Shown: piece after piece, positions 1 to 8,901 of the stretch
Numbering within the stretch: the stretch's first letter is position 1
Layout of the letters: the number at the start of each line of letters is the position of its first letter
NCBI GenBank assembly: GCA_947447625.1
Contig: CANFKS010000006.1
Coordinates: 1-64,000 of the forward strand
DNA from: Rhodospirillales bacterium
GTDB lineage: Bacteria; Pseudomonadota; Alphaproteobacteria; Acetobacterales; Acetobacteraceae
Direction: 5' to 3'
DNA: 64,000 nucleotides
The notes under the pieces: model-generated
The model's database searches: none
What the model was told of the DNA's origin: nothing
The model's input: only the letters and a program-made list of their open reading frames with translations
Position numbers and translations under genes: made by a program

Positions 1-3000
1 GGGGCGTTTTGTTCACCGGCCTCGCCAGCGCCGAGGGCCATCGGGATCATGCCGAGGACCATGGCCAGCGCCGTCATCATGATGGGGCGCAGGCGGGTGC
101 GGCCTGCGGCGACGACGGCTTCGAAGGGGGTCACGCCATGTCGGGAGCGGACATCATTGGCGAAGCTGACGACGAGGATGGAGTTCGAGACCGAGATGCC
201 GACCGTCATGATGGTGCCCATCAGCGATTCGACATTGATGGTGGTGCCAGTCAGCACCAGCATCCAGATGATGCCGATGAGGGCGCCGGGGACGGCCATC
301 ATGATGATGAAGGGGTCGACCCAGGACTGGAACAGCACGACAAGCAGGGCATAGACCAGGATAATGGCGATCAGGAGGCCCTGGGCGAGGTTGCGGAACG
401 AGGTGTCCATCACTTCGGGCTGACCGCGCAGGTCAATCCGCGTGGTAATCGGGAGATCCTTGGAGATTTCAGCGATGACTTTGCGGATATCGGCCGAGAC
501 GGAGCCGAGATCGCGACCATCAACATTGGCGGCAACATCGACGACGCGCTGGACTGAGCTGTGGTTGATGGTGGCAAACGAGGTGCGCGGGCGGAGCGAG
601 GCGACGTCGGACATGCGGGTGACGGGCGCGTTGGGCATGGCCGCGTATTGCATGGTGGAGAACAGGTTCGACACCGTGGTGGGCACCGGGGCGAGCGGCT
701 GGCTGATCGGGAGGTCCATCAGGTCATCGACGCTGGTGATCGCTTCCATCGGCTGACGGACGGCGACGAAGTAGTTCACGTTGTTGACCGGGTTCAGGAA
801 GTAGGACGGCGCGACCAGCGAGGACGATGAGAGCGAAACCAGAAGGTTGTTGGAGATGTCACGCTGGGTGATGCCGAGGCCGGCGGCGCGCAGGCGGTCG
901 ACCTCGATTTGCAGGGTCGGATAGTCCAGCACCTGGGTGATGTGAGCGTCGGCCACGCCGGGGATTTTCTGGATGGCGACGAGCAGGCGCTGCGCGATGG
1001 CGAAGGAGCGGGTGAAGTTGGGGTCAGTGATCTGGATGTCGATGGGAGCAGAGAGGCCGAAATTCAGCACCTGGGAGACGATGTCGGCGGTCTGGAAGTA
1101 GAAGATGCCGCCGGGGAAGGCCTCCGGGAGCTGGGCGCGCAGGGCGCGGACGTGATCGATGCTGGGCTTATGGCCCTTTTTGAGCTGGATGAGGATTTCG
1201 GCGTCGGCGCTGGTCACGTTGTCCGACGGCAACATGGCGAGGTTGGAGGAGAACGGAACGCCGACGACGTCATTGATGGTGAGGATTTCGTCCTTGCCGA
1301 TGACCTGGCGGATTTTGTCTTCGATCGCGAGGACGTTGGTCTCGGTCACTTCCAGCCGGGTGCCGGAGGCACCGCGGTAGTGGAGCTTGATGATGCCGAC
1401 GTCGGCAGTGGGGAAGAAGTCCTGCCCGGCGACGGTGGCGACGGCGAGGCTGGCGCCGAGCAGGCCGGCGAAGCAGAACAGGACGAAGCCGCGGTTGCGC
1501 AGGCAGGCGCCGAGCATACTGGCATAGGCGTCACTCAGGCGGTTGAAGCCGCGTTCGAAGGCCGCGGCGAAGCCGGTGGGGGCGTGGGCGTGTTCGCTCA
1601 GCAACATGCGCGCCATGGTGGGCACGACAGTGAAGGTAAGGACGAAGGAGGCCAGCATCGCCAGCACCACCGTGATGCCGAGCGGGATGAAAAGGAAGCG
1701 GGCCGGGCCGGTGAGGAGGAAGACCGGAAAGAACACGATGCAGATCGCCAGCGTGGCGACAGTGAGCGGTGTGACGACCTCGCCGCAGCCGTCGAGAATG
1801 GCGACAGTGAGGGATTTGCCGAGGGACTGGTTGCGATGGATGTTTTCGATGGCCACCGTGGCGTTGTCGACGAGAAGACCGATGGCCAGCGCGAGGCCGC
1901 CCAGGGTCATCAGGTTGATCGACTGGCCCGTTGCGAACAGGCCGGCGAGGGCGGCGAAAATCGAGAGCGGGATGGAGGCGGAGACGATGACCATGTTGCG
2001 CCACGAACCCAGGAATACCAGGATCATCAGCGACACGAGGACCGACGAGATCAGCGCCTCTTCGAGCACGTTGTGGATGGCCGAGGAGACGAAGACGGAC
2101 TGGTCGAAATCGAGGCTCATGTCGAGCCCGTCGGGGGCGGCGGCCTTGATTTCGGGGAGGATGGCTTTGGCGGCTTCGACGACGGCGAGGGTGGAGGCGT
2201 CAGCATGGCGCAGGATGGTGACGTAGGTGGCGCGTTCGCCGTTGACGTGAACGATGTTGGTCTGATTGGCGAAGCTGTCGCCGACCTTGGCGACATCGCC
2301 CAACGTCACGGTGATGCCGTTGCGGACGACGAGGGGAAGGTTGGCGAACTGGTCGACCGCGGCGGGGCTTGAATTCATCGCCACCGAGTATTCGCGCTCG
2401 CCCATGCGCGCGACGCCGGCGGGGACGATGACGTTGGAGGCTTGCAGGGCGACGACGACGTCATTGGGCGAGACACCCTTGGCGGCCATGCGAGCGGGGT
2501 CGAGGTCGACAACGATCTGACGGCTCTTGCCGCCGTAGGGCGCAGAGAGGGCAATGCCGGGGATGGTGTAGAGTTTGAGGCGAATGAAGTTGAACGTGTA
2601 GTCAACGATATTTTGCTCAGACATCGTTTTCGACGACGTCGTCATCTGCATGACGCCGACCGAGGAGGCGTTGAACGGCAGGAGGGCGGGTGGGGTCATG
2701 CCCGGGGGCATGACGCGCAGCGCCTGGTTGTTGACGGCGTTGATCTGCGCCATCGCGCCACCGATCGAGGCGCCGGGCGCGAAGTAGATCTTGATGATGC
2801 CGGTGCCGGCGATCGACTGGCTTTCGATGCGGTCGATGCCATCGACGTTCTGGGTGTAGGAGCGTTCGGCAACGAGGACGACGCGGCGTTCCATTTCCTC
2901 AGCGGGCAGGCCGCCATAGTTCCAGGCGACAAGCACGACCGGAATGTCGATGATCGGAAAAATGTCCACGATCATGCGCGTGAGGGACATCGCCCCCCCC

Positions 3001-3071
3001 AGCATGATGACGAACGCGACGATTGCCGAAGTATAGGGGCGCCGCAAAGCCTGGCGCACCAGCCCCATCAT
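1..3071 (-). CDS. RND-family efflux permease, 3' end outside window
   Basis: This is an inner-membrane RND pump subunit (HAE1/AcrB class) that uses proton flux to export drugs or other hydrophobic compounds with a periplasmic adaptor and an outer-membrane channel. About 1,023 codons are visible, close to the usual 1,020-1,060, so only the extreme C-terminus is missing. The start MMGLVRQALRRPY is preceded by an AGAGGGGA ribosome site. TM4 carries VDNATV near residue 400 where AcrB has the Asp-Asp pair, and TM10 carries SVSNSIL near residue 963 where AcrB has the relay lysine, so the proton relay is not the AcrB set; DN variants are common in related pumps. No adaptor gene is visible to the right, so it probably lies left of the window. 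Substrate cannot be inferred. Confidence 0.93.
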   Translation of the reverse strand, partial: MMGLVRQALRRPYTSAIVAFVIMLGGAMSLTRMIVDIFPIIDIPVVLVAWNYGGLPAEEMERRVVLVAERSYTQNVDGIDRIESQSIAGTGIIKIYFAPGASIGGAMAQINAVNNQALRVMPPGMTPPALLPFNASSVGVMQMTTSSKTMSEQNIVDYTFNFIRLKLYTIPGIALSAPYGGKSRQIVVDLDPARMAAKGVSPNDVVVALQASNVIVPAGVARMGEREYSVAMNSSPAAVDQFANLPLVVRNGITVTLGDVAKVGDSFANQTNIVHVNGERATYVTILRHADASTLAVVEAAKAILPEIKAAAPDGLDMSLDFDQSVFVSSAIHNVLEEALISSVLVSLMILVFLGSWRNMVIVSASIPLSIFAALAGLFATGQSINLMTLGGLALAIGLLVDNATVAIENIHRNQSLGKSLTVAILDGCGEVVTPLTVATLAICIVFFPVFLLTGPARFLFIPLGITVVLAMLASFVLTFTVVPTMARMLLSEHAHAPTGFAAAFERGFNRLSDAYASMLGACLRNRGFVLFCFAGLLGASLAVATVAGQDFFPTADVGIIKLHYRGASGTRLEVTETNVLAIEDKIRQVIGKDEILTINDVVGVPFSSNLAMLPSDNVTSADAEILIQLKKGHKPSIDHVRALRAQLPEAFPGGIFYFQTADIVSQVLNFGLSAPIDIQITDPNFTRSFAIAQRLLVAIQKIPGVADAHITQVLDYPTLQIEVDRLRAAGLGITQRDISNNLLVSLSSSSLVAPSYFLNPVNNVNYFVAVRQPMEAITSVDDLMDLPISQPLAPVPTTVSNLFSTMQYAAMPNAPVTRMSDVASLRPRTSFATINHSSVQRVVDVAANVDGRDLGSVSADIRKVIAEISKDLPITTRIDLRGQPEVMDTSFRNLAQGLLIAIILVYALLVVLFQSWVDPFIIMMAVPGALIGIIWMLVLTGTTINVESLMGTIMTVGISVSNSILVVSFANDVRSRHGVTPFEAVVAAGRTRLRPIMMTALAMVLGMIPMALGAGEAGEQNA

Positions 3072-3210
3072 GGATTTTGATCCCCTCTGCCGCCTGGGGC
3101 CCGACCGGATGGTGCGGGCTCCGCTTTAACACACCTTATCGTGAACGGATTGCTGACGGATCGCAAGACGGGATCGTTCCCCACCAGCGTCGTGCTGTTA
3201 TCACCGCTGC

Positions 3211-4404
3211 TCATTCGCCCTTGAGCCAGCGTTGGCGGCCGAGGCGGGACTGGACGTAGACCGACGAGCTTTCGGTGCCGGCCGCGTAGTCACCCTTGCC
3301 GAGGCCGACGTTGCGCTGGCTCGGGTAGCGGGCGATTTCGGATTCGACGATATCGACGCCGAGGCCCGGGGCAGTGGGGACAGCAATGTGCCCGTCGATG
3401 GTGACGGGCGCAGGGGTGATGACGGTGGGGCGCGCCGCCCAGTCGATTTCGACCCTTTCGAGCATCAGCGCATTGGGCACGGCGGCGAGGACATGCAGTG
3501 CGGCGTATTCGGCAATGGGGCCGAGTGAGCCGGAATGCGGGGCGAGCATGATGCCGTGGGCCTCGGCCATGGCAGCGATTTTCTTCAGAACCGTGATGCC
3601 GCCGGAGCGGCCGGTATCGGGTTGCACGACGTCAACCAGGTCGCGCTCGATGAGGGGGCGCAGGCCCCAGATCGTGGCGAGGCGTTCGCCGGCGGCGAGC
3701 GGGATGGCGACCGCGTCGCGGATGCGCTGGTAGGCGTCGGTTTGTTCTGGGGCGACGGGGTCTTCCATGAAGAGCAGGCCCAAGGGTTCAAGGCGGCGGC
3801 CAAGGGCGATGGCGTCGGCAGTGGTGAGCCAGGGCGGACCGTGCAGGTCGACCATCAGGTCCATCTCGTCGCCGATGGCCTCACGCAGGCCTTCGAGCAT
3901 GCGGACGGGTTGCTTCAGGCCGCCGGCCTTGATGGCGGTGACGCCCTGGGCTTTGAGTTGCAAGGCGACTTCGGGAGTGGAGGCGTGGGCGTAGATGCGG
4001 ATACGGTCGCGCATCTTGCCGCCGAGGAGGTTCCACACCGGGGTGTTCAGCGCCTTGCCCTTGATGTCCCACAGCGCCATGTCGATTCCGCTCATGGCGC
4101 CGGCGCCGACGACGCCGGTGATGCCATGCCCCATGATGGCGACCTGCATTTTCTGCCACAGGCGCTCGATGTTCTGCGGGTCTTCGCCGATGAGGATGGA
4201 GCGGAGGTCCTGCACGGCGGTTTCGATGACGCGGGGCCAGCCGCTGCATTCGCCGACGCCGGTGATGCCTTCGTCGGTGTATATTTTCACGAAGAGCCAA
4301 TTGCGCCAGCCGGTGGAGATGGTATCGAAATTTGCGGCCCAGGCGCCGGAATTGGGCGGCGAGCCAGCCTGCATCAGGAATGTCTTGATATCGGTGATCT
4401 TCAT
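3211..4404 (-). CDS. Mandelate racemase/enolase-superfamily protein, sugar-acid dehydratase-like
   Basis: This is a 397-residue enolase-superfamily enzyme, with an N-terminal capping domain and a TIM barrel that removes the alpha proton of a carboxylate. Metal ligands appear as D186, E214 and E240. H188 next to D186 (VDLHG) and the D263/H290 pair (APHSG) resemble the galactonate-dehydratase type. The usual KxK lysine pair is reduced to one lysine, K159 (AIKAGG). Family knowledge suggests dehydration of an acid sugar; the substrate is not deducible. It lies 139 bp upstream of the RND gene on the same strand and is divergent from the HD-domain gene. Confidence 0.88.
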   Translation of the reverse strand: MKITDIKTFLMQAGSPPNSGAWAANFDTISTGWRNWLFVKIYTDEGITGVGECSGWPRVIETAVQDLRSILIGEDPQNIERLWQKMQVAIMGHGITGVVGAGAMSGIDMALWDIKGKALNTPVWNLLGGKMRDRIRIYAHASTPEVALQLKAQGVTAIKAGGLKQPVRMLEGLREAIGDEMDLMVDLHGPPWLTTADAIALGRRLEPLGLLFMEDPVAPEQTDAYQRIRDAVAIPLAAGERLATIWGLRPLIERDLVDVVQPDTGRSGGITVLKKIAAMAEAHGIMLAPHSGSLGPIAEYAALHVLAAVPNALMLERVEIDWAARPTVITPAPVTIDGHIAVPTAPGLGVDIVESEIARYPSQRNVGLGKGDYAAGTESSSVYVQSRLGRQRWLKGE

Positions 4405-4561
4405 GCCGCCGTCTCCTCTGTAACACCGAGTATCGGGGCGGATGGCGCCGGCGTCCAGCGGGTGGATGTCATGGGAACGTCATGCCAGGCAGGGGCGGGG
4501 CGGATTGCCGGGCGCGGGGGCGGACAATATTATGCGCCATAACAAATGAAAGTTGGATGAA

Positions 4562-5128
4562 ATGAACATCAGCGATCCGCGCCTCGACGAACTTGCCGCG
4601 ATCATCGATGGCAAGGGGCATGGGCAGTACGGGTTGAGCGCGATCAACCAGCGGCAGCACGCGTTGCAAGCGGCGCTGCTGGCGGAAGCGCAGGGGGAAA
4701 GCGCGGCATTGATTACCGCAGCGCTGCTGCATGATATCGGGCACATGGTGCATGACCTCGGCGACAATCCGGCCGAAGCGGGGATCGACGATCACCATGA
4801 GGACCTCGGGCATGCGTGGCTCCTTGCCTGGTTCGGGCCGGAGGTGACGGAGCCGGTGCGGCTTCATGTCGCGGCCAAGCGATATCTGTGCGGCACGGAC
4901 CCAAGCTATTTCGGCAAGTTGTCGAAGGATTCGGTGCTGAGCCTGTCGTTGCAGGGCGGCCCGATGTCGGCGGCGGAGATCGCGGCGTTCGAGGAATTGC
5001 CGGGCTACGCCGAGGCGGTGCGGCTGCGGCGGTGGGACGAGGGGGCGAAGGTGAAGGATTTGGCCACGCCTGGGTTTGCGCACTTCGCGCGGTATGTGGC
5101 GGCGTGTCTCAAGCCGATGGGGGTGTAG
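4562..5128 (+). CDS. PhnZ-like HD-domain protein, possible di-iron oxygenase
   Basis: This 188-residue soluble protein resembles the HD-domain proteins found in phosphonate-degradation loci (PhnZ-type mixed-valent di-iron oxygenases, which cleave 2-amino-1-hydroxyethylphosphonate). The candidate metal ligands are present: H33, H57-D58 (LLHDIGH), H78/H79/H84, H102 and D159; Y23 matches the PhnZ substrate-side tyrosine. The position I align with the PhnZ glutamate of the YxxE motif is serine, so substrate may differ. The in-frame TTG at 4553 could also start the gene, but ATG 4562 is preferred. No other phosphonate gene is nearby, so the role is inferred from family only. Confidence 0.75.
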   Translation: MNISDPRLDELAAIIDGKGHGQYGLSAINQRQHALQAALLAEAQGESAALITAALLHDIGHMVHDLGDNPAEAGIDDHHEDLGHAWLLAWFGPEVTEPVRLHVAAKRYLCGTDPSYFGKLSKDSVLSLSLQGGPMSAAEIAAFEELPGYAEAVRLRRWDEGAKVKDLATPGFAHFARYVAACLKPMGV

Positions 5129-5138
5129 GGCGTCCCGT

Positions 5139-5222
5139 TCAGGTCCCGCGATCGGCGAGGAGGCCGGCGGCGGCAAGCGCGGTTTCGATTTCCAGCGCCT
5201 GGATGGGGCGATCGTCAGGCAT
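5139..5222 (-). CDS. Possible 27-residue protein at the end of the flagellar operon
   Basis: A short reading frame begins at an ATG that overlaps the last eight bases of flhG and ends at TGA 5139-5141. It would encode a 27-residue acidic peptide beginning MPDDRPIQALEIETALAAAG. The overlapping start matches the coupling style of this operon, where most junctions overlap by 1-8 bp. The peptide is alanine- and leucine-rich and could form one amphipathic helix. I do not recognise a family. It could be a chance frame or the remnant of a longer gene; conservation of this frame downstream of flhG in relatives would decide. Confidence 0.3.
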   Translation of the reverse strand: MPDDRPIQALEIETALAAAGLLADRGT

Positions 5223-5952
5223 GGATGATCTGGGCAATCGCCTCGACATCGCGGGCGGCGGCAGCGGCGGGATGGCGGCGCAGCAGGGGGGTTTGGCGGC
5301 GGATGGCGTCACGCACACGATCGTCGCGGCGGACGATGCCGAGGAGATCCGGCGTGGTGGCGAGGTAGCGCCGGCACGCCTGGGCGAGGGTGGCGAAGAC
5401 CCGGGCGCCGGAAGCGGGGCTGCTCGCCTGGTTGACGACGATATGGGTGGGGATGGGGCGCGCGCAGTCCTGCCCGTGGAGTTTGAGCACGGCGTACCCG
5501 TCGGTCAGACTGGTGGGGTCCTCGGTGATCACGACGAGGAGAGCATCGGCAACGGCTGCAAGGTGGCGCAGCGTGGGGTCCAGGCCCGAGCCAAGATCGA
5601 GCAGGACGAGGTCGTAGTGTGAGGCAAGCGATTTGAGGGATGGGAGAAGGTCGGTCAGGCATCCCTGGGGCAGGCCTGCGGCGCCGGAGCGGCCGGGGAT
5701 GATGTCGAACCCGGCATCGTGGCGAGTGACGGCGGCAGCGAGCGGGATGGTGCCGGCGAGGACGTGCGACAGGTCCCGCTCCGGCATCAGCCCGAGTTGG
5801 ATATCGACGTTGGCGAGGCCGAAATCGGCGTCAACCAGCAGGACGGAGGCGCCTTGCGCGGCAAGGGCATGGGCGAGGGTGATGGCGAGCCAGGTCTTGC
5901 CGACACCGCCTTTGCCAGAAGCGATGGCGAGCAGGGTTCCGTGTCGATACAT
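5215..5952 (-). CDS. flhG: FlhG, MinD-like ATPase controlling flagellar number
   Basis: A 245-residue MinD/ParA-type ATPase. The deviant Walker A loop SGKGGVGKT is at residues 12-20 and DADFGLANVD, typical of FlhG/YlxH, at 41-50. FlhG acts with FlhF at the membrane to limit flagellar number or position and can stimulate FlhF GTPase activity. Its ATG overlaps the flhF stop as TGATG, so the pair is translationally coupled. An N-terminal DQAxxLR FlhF-activating motif is not evident, the protein starting only about ten residues before the P-loop. Confidence 0.9.
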   Translation of the reverse strand: MYRHGTLLAIASGKGGVGKTWLAITLAHALAAQGASVLLVDADFGLANVDIQLGLMPERDLSHVLAGTIPLAAAVTRHDAGFDIIPGRSGAAGLPQGCLTDLLPSLKSLASHYDLVLLDLGSGLDPTLRHLAAVADALLVVITEDPTSLTDGYAVLKLHGQDCARPIPTHIVVNQASSPASGARVFATLAQACRRYLATTPDLLGIVRRDDRVRDAIRRQTPLLRRHPAAAAARDVEAIAQIIHA

Positions 5953-6821
5953 CAGCTTGCTCTCCGGGTCGGCACAACAGCGAGGCGCTGGGCGAGGCGT
6001 TCGGGGGTGAAGGGCACGAGGCCGCCGGGTGCGTCGGGGCCGATGCCGGCTTCGGCAAACGGGAGACGGGTCGCGGCGGCAAGGATGCCGCCGAGGCGGC
6101 GGGCAACGTCGAGCCTGGTGGCGATGAGGCGGGTGGCACCAAGACCAGCGAAGCCGTCGGCGAGGTCGAGCGCCTCGTTGGCGTCGAGCCCGGCAGGGAG
6201 GACGAGGATGGGGATGGCGCCGGTGTGACGCACGAGGCCAGCGAGCTCGTCACGGTCGGTACGTTCAAAAGGGTCGAGGCCGGGGGCGTCAATCAGGGTG
6301 AGACCGGTGGGTGCGGTGGCGCCCAGGCTGTGCAGGCGCAGGCCAAGGAGATCGGTATAGGCAGCCAGTTGTTCGAAGGCGCCGGTGCGGCGGGTGTCGG
6401 CAGTGATGACGGTGGGGGGGGTTTTGGCGATGACAAGGCGGGTGGCGAGGCGGGCGACGGTGAGGGTCTTGCCGGCACCGGGGGGGCCGATGAAGAGCAG
6501 CGGTCGGCGCAGTGTGGCGGGGTCGATCGGCTGGAAGCGGAAGGCGACCGAGAGGGCGAAGGGCAGCGGACCCGCCCTGAGCTTGGCAGCGAGAGGCTCG
6601 GGCGTGCCGTGGGCGAGGAGGGGGCAGGATTCGGCGCGGGCAAAGGCGAGCGGCGACGGCGGGAGGGTTGATGCTGAGGCCTGTTCGTCGTGCGCGGCCA
6701 TGACTTCGACGCCGCCGGCAGTGCGGCGCGAGTTGAGGATAACGGCGTCCGGGCCCAGTTCGGAGCGGATCAGGGCCATCACCTCGGGCATGCCTCGCGC
6801 GGTGTAAAGTTTAATCCGCAT
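5952..6821 (-). CDS. flhF: FlhF, SRP-type GTPase for flagellar placement
   Basis: A 289-residue SRP-family GTPase. The N-terminus MRIKLYTARGMPEVMALIR is the typical FlhF start and G1 is GPPGAGKT at about 113-119. The remaining motifs are degenerate: DTRRTGA at 142-148 instead of DTYRIGA, DAPG near 178 instead of DTAG followed by arginine, and TRLDV instead of TKLDE. The protein is shorter than many FlhF proteins (often 350 or more), with a short linker between the N-terminal region and the G domain. It lies between flhA (8 bp gap) and flhG (1 bp overlap). FlhF localises the first flagellar components to the pole; nucleotide turnover here may be altered, which is inference. Confidence 0.87.
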   Translation of the reverse strand: MRIKLYTARGMPEVMALIRSELGPDAVILNSRRTAGGVEVMAAHDEQASASTLPPSPLAFARAESCPLLAHGTPEPLAAKLRAGPLPFALSVAFRFQPIDPATLRRPLLFIGPPGAGKTLTVARLATRLVIAKTPPTVITADTRRTGAFEQLAAYTDLLGLRLHSLGATAPTGLTLIDAPGLDPFERTDRDELAGLVRHTGAIPILVLPAGLDANEALDLADGFAGLGATRLIATRLDVARRLGGILAAATRLPFAEAGIGPDAPGGLVPFTPERLAQRLAVVPTRRAS

Positions 6822-6829
6822 GGTGCGCC

Positions 6830-8893
6830 TCAGACCGTGCCGATGGTGCGGATACGGGCCCGCGGGTGGATTTCGGCCTGGGCGAGCACGGCTGTGCCGG
6901 GGCGGACACGTTCGACCACGGCGCGGATGTGATGGCGGATGGCGCCGCTTGTGAGCAGCACAGGGTTTTCGCCGGCGTTGGCTGCGGTTTCGCAGGCGTT
7001 GCGCAGGCGGACGACAAAGTCGCTCAGCTTCGAAGGCGCGATGGAGAGTTGGCGGTCCTCCGCCGGGCCGACCAGGGATTCGGCAAAGGCCCCCTCCCAG
7101 TCCGGCGACAGGGTGATGAGCGGGATGTAGCCGGCGGGGCCAACATGGGCGTCGCTCAACTGGCGGGCGAGGCGGCTGCGGACATGGCCGATGATGGACG
7201 GAATGGCGCGGATCTGGCCACCGCTCGCCTCCTGGATGCCTTCGAGGATGGTCGGCAAGTCCCGGATCGAGACCAGTTCGGCGAGCAGGCCCTGCAGCAC
7301 GCGCTGCACACTGCCGACCGAAATCATGGAGGGGATCAGTTCGGTGACGAGTTTCTGGTGCTCGCGCGGCAGGTCATCGATCAACTTTTGCGTTTCGGCG
7401 AAGGAAAGCAGTTCGGCGAGGTTCTGCTTGACGACCTCGGTCAGGTGCGTCGCCAGCACGGAGGAGGCGTCAACCACGGTGATGCCGCGCATCCCGGCGG
7501 CGTCCTTCTCGAGCGCGTCGATCCATGTGGCGGCGAGGCCGAAGGCAGGTTCCAAGGTGCGTTCGCCGGGCAAGTCGGGGCCGGTTTCGCCCATCGCAAG
7601 GTATTTGGTGGGGCGGAGCTGGCCGCGGCCGGCGACGATTTCCTTGATGCGGATACAGTATTCCTCGGCGCCCAACTCCATGTTGTCCTGGATGCGGACG
7701 GCAGGGAGAATGAAGCCGAGTTCGGCGGCGATGCTGCGACGCAGGCCCTTGATCTGATCGGTGAGGCGCGCGCTTTCGCCGCCGGCGAGGCCGAGCAGCC
7801 CATAGCCGAGTTCGATGCGGATCATGTCGATGCGCAGGCTTTCGGCGATCGGCAGCTCGCTGGCAACCGGGGCAGGCGGTGGAGCCGGCTCGGCGCCCTG
7901 GTCAGGCAAGTTCCAGCGCAGCCAGGACGCGCCGCCGAACAGCCCCGCCAGCGCGATGAAGGGAATGAACGGCAATCCCGGCATGATGGCCAGCACGCCC
8001 GCGGCGCCAGCCGCGAGGGCGAGAGGCTTGGAGCCGCCGAGCTGGCGGATGATGGTGGCCTCGGTACTGCCTTCCATACCGCCTTTGGTCACCACGATGC
8101 CGGCCGCGGTTGAGACCAGCAGAGCCGGGATCTGGCTCACCAGGCCGTCACCGACGGTCAACGTCGTGAAGGTGGCGGCAGCGCTGGTGAAGCTCATGCC
8201 GTGACGCAGCACGCCGATGGCAAGGCCGCCCACGATGTTGATGACAGTGATGATAAGGGCGGCGATCGCGTCACCGCGGACGAATTTCGCCGCGCCATCC
8301 ATCGCGCCGTAAAACGCGCTCTCCTCCTCCAGTTCGCGGCGGCGCTTGCGGGCAACCTTCTCCTCGATGAGGCCAGCCGAGAGGTCCGCGTCGATCGCCA
8401 TCTGCTTGCCCGGCATGGCATCAAGGCTGAAGCGAGCGGCGACTTCGGCGATGCGGCCCGAGCCCTTGGTGATGACCATAAAATTGATCACCAGCAGGAT
8501 GGCGAACAGGATAACGCCGATCAGCACATCCCCGCCCATCAGCAGGCCGCCGAAGGCCGCCACGACATGGCCGGCGGCGAGCATGCCCTCGCTGCCGTGT
8601 TGCAGGATCAGCCGCGTTGTCGCAACGTTGAGGGACAGGCGGAGCAAGGTGGTGAGCAGCAGCAGCGTCGGGAAGCTGGTGAATTCGAGCGGCTTGGACA
8701 GAAACATCGCCACCATCAGCACCAGCACCGAGGCGGTGATGGACAGCGCAAGGCCGACATCGAGCATGACGCGCGGCAGGGGCAGCACCAGCACCGAGAG
8801 CAGCACCACCACACCGACGGCGAGCCCGACATCCTTCGCCGGCACATAGCGCTGCAGGCGATCGAATATGGCGGGGAAGGTGATGGCGGCCAT
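6830..8893 (-). CDS. flhA: FlhA, export-gate protein of the flagellar type III system
   Basis: A 687-residue protein of normal FlhA length. The N-terminal half has about eight hydrophobic segments (starting near VGVVVLLSVLVLPLPRVML) separated by the conserved cytoplasmic FHIPEP loop region, here carrying MPGKQMAIDADLSAGLI. The C-terminal half is the cytosolic docking platform for export chaperones and late substrates. FlhA forms a nonamer in the export gate and couples proton flow to secretion. It lies 8 bp behind flbD and 8 bp before flhF in the same transcription unit. Confidence 0.96.
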   Translation of the reverse strand: MAAITFPAIFDRLQRYVPAKDVGLAVGVVVLLSVLVLPLPRVMLDVGLALSITASVLVLMVAMFLSKPLEFTSFPTLLLLTTLLRLSLNVATTRLILQHGSEGMLAAGHVVAAFGGLLMGGDVLIGVILFAILLVINFMVITKGSGRIAEVAARFSLDAMPGKQMAIDADLSAGLIEEKVARKRRRELEEESAFYGAMDGAAKFVRGDAIAALIITVINIVGGLAIGVLRHGMSFTSAAATFTTLTVGDGLVSQIPALLVSTAAGIVVTKGGMEGSTEATIIRQLGGSKPLALAAGAAGVLAIMPGLPFIPFIALAGLFGGASWLRWNLPDQGAEPAPPPAPVASELPIAESLRIDMIRIELGYGLLGLAGGESARLTDQIKGLRRSIAAELGFILPAVRIQDNMELGAEEYCIRIKEIVAGRGQLRPTKYLAMGETGPDLPGERTLEPAFGLAATWIDALEKDAAGMRGITVVDASSVLATHLTEVVKQNLAELLSFAETQKLIDDLPREHQKLVTELIPSMISVGSVQRVLQGLLAELVSIRDLPTILEGIQEASGGQIRAIPSIIGHVRSRLARQLSDAHVGPAGYIPLITLSPDWEGAFAESLVGPAEDRQLSIAPSKLSDFVVRLRNACETAANAGENPVLLTSGAIRHHIRAVVERVRPGTAVLAQAEIHPRARIRTIGTV

Positions 8894-8901
8894 TCAGCGT
8901 C

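Noticed and set aside
909-2372. Long plus-strand frame rich in Asp, Gly and His
   Set aside because: Opposite the RND permease; the composition is that of an antisense frame and no domain is visible.
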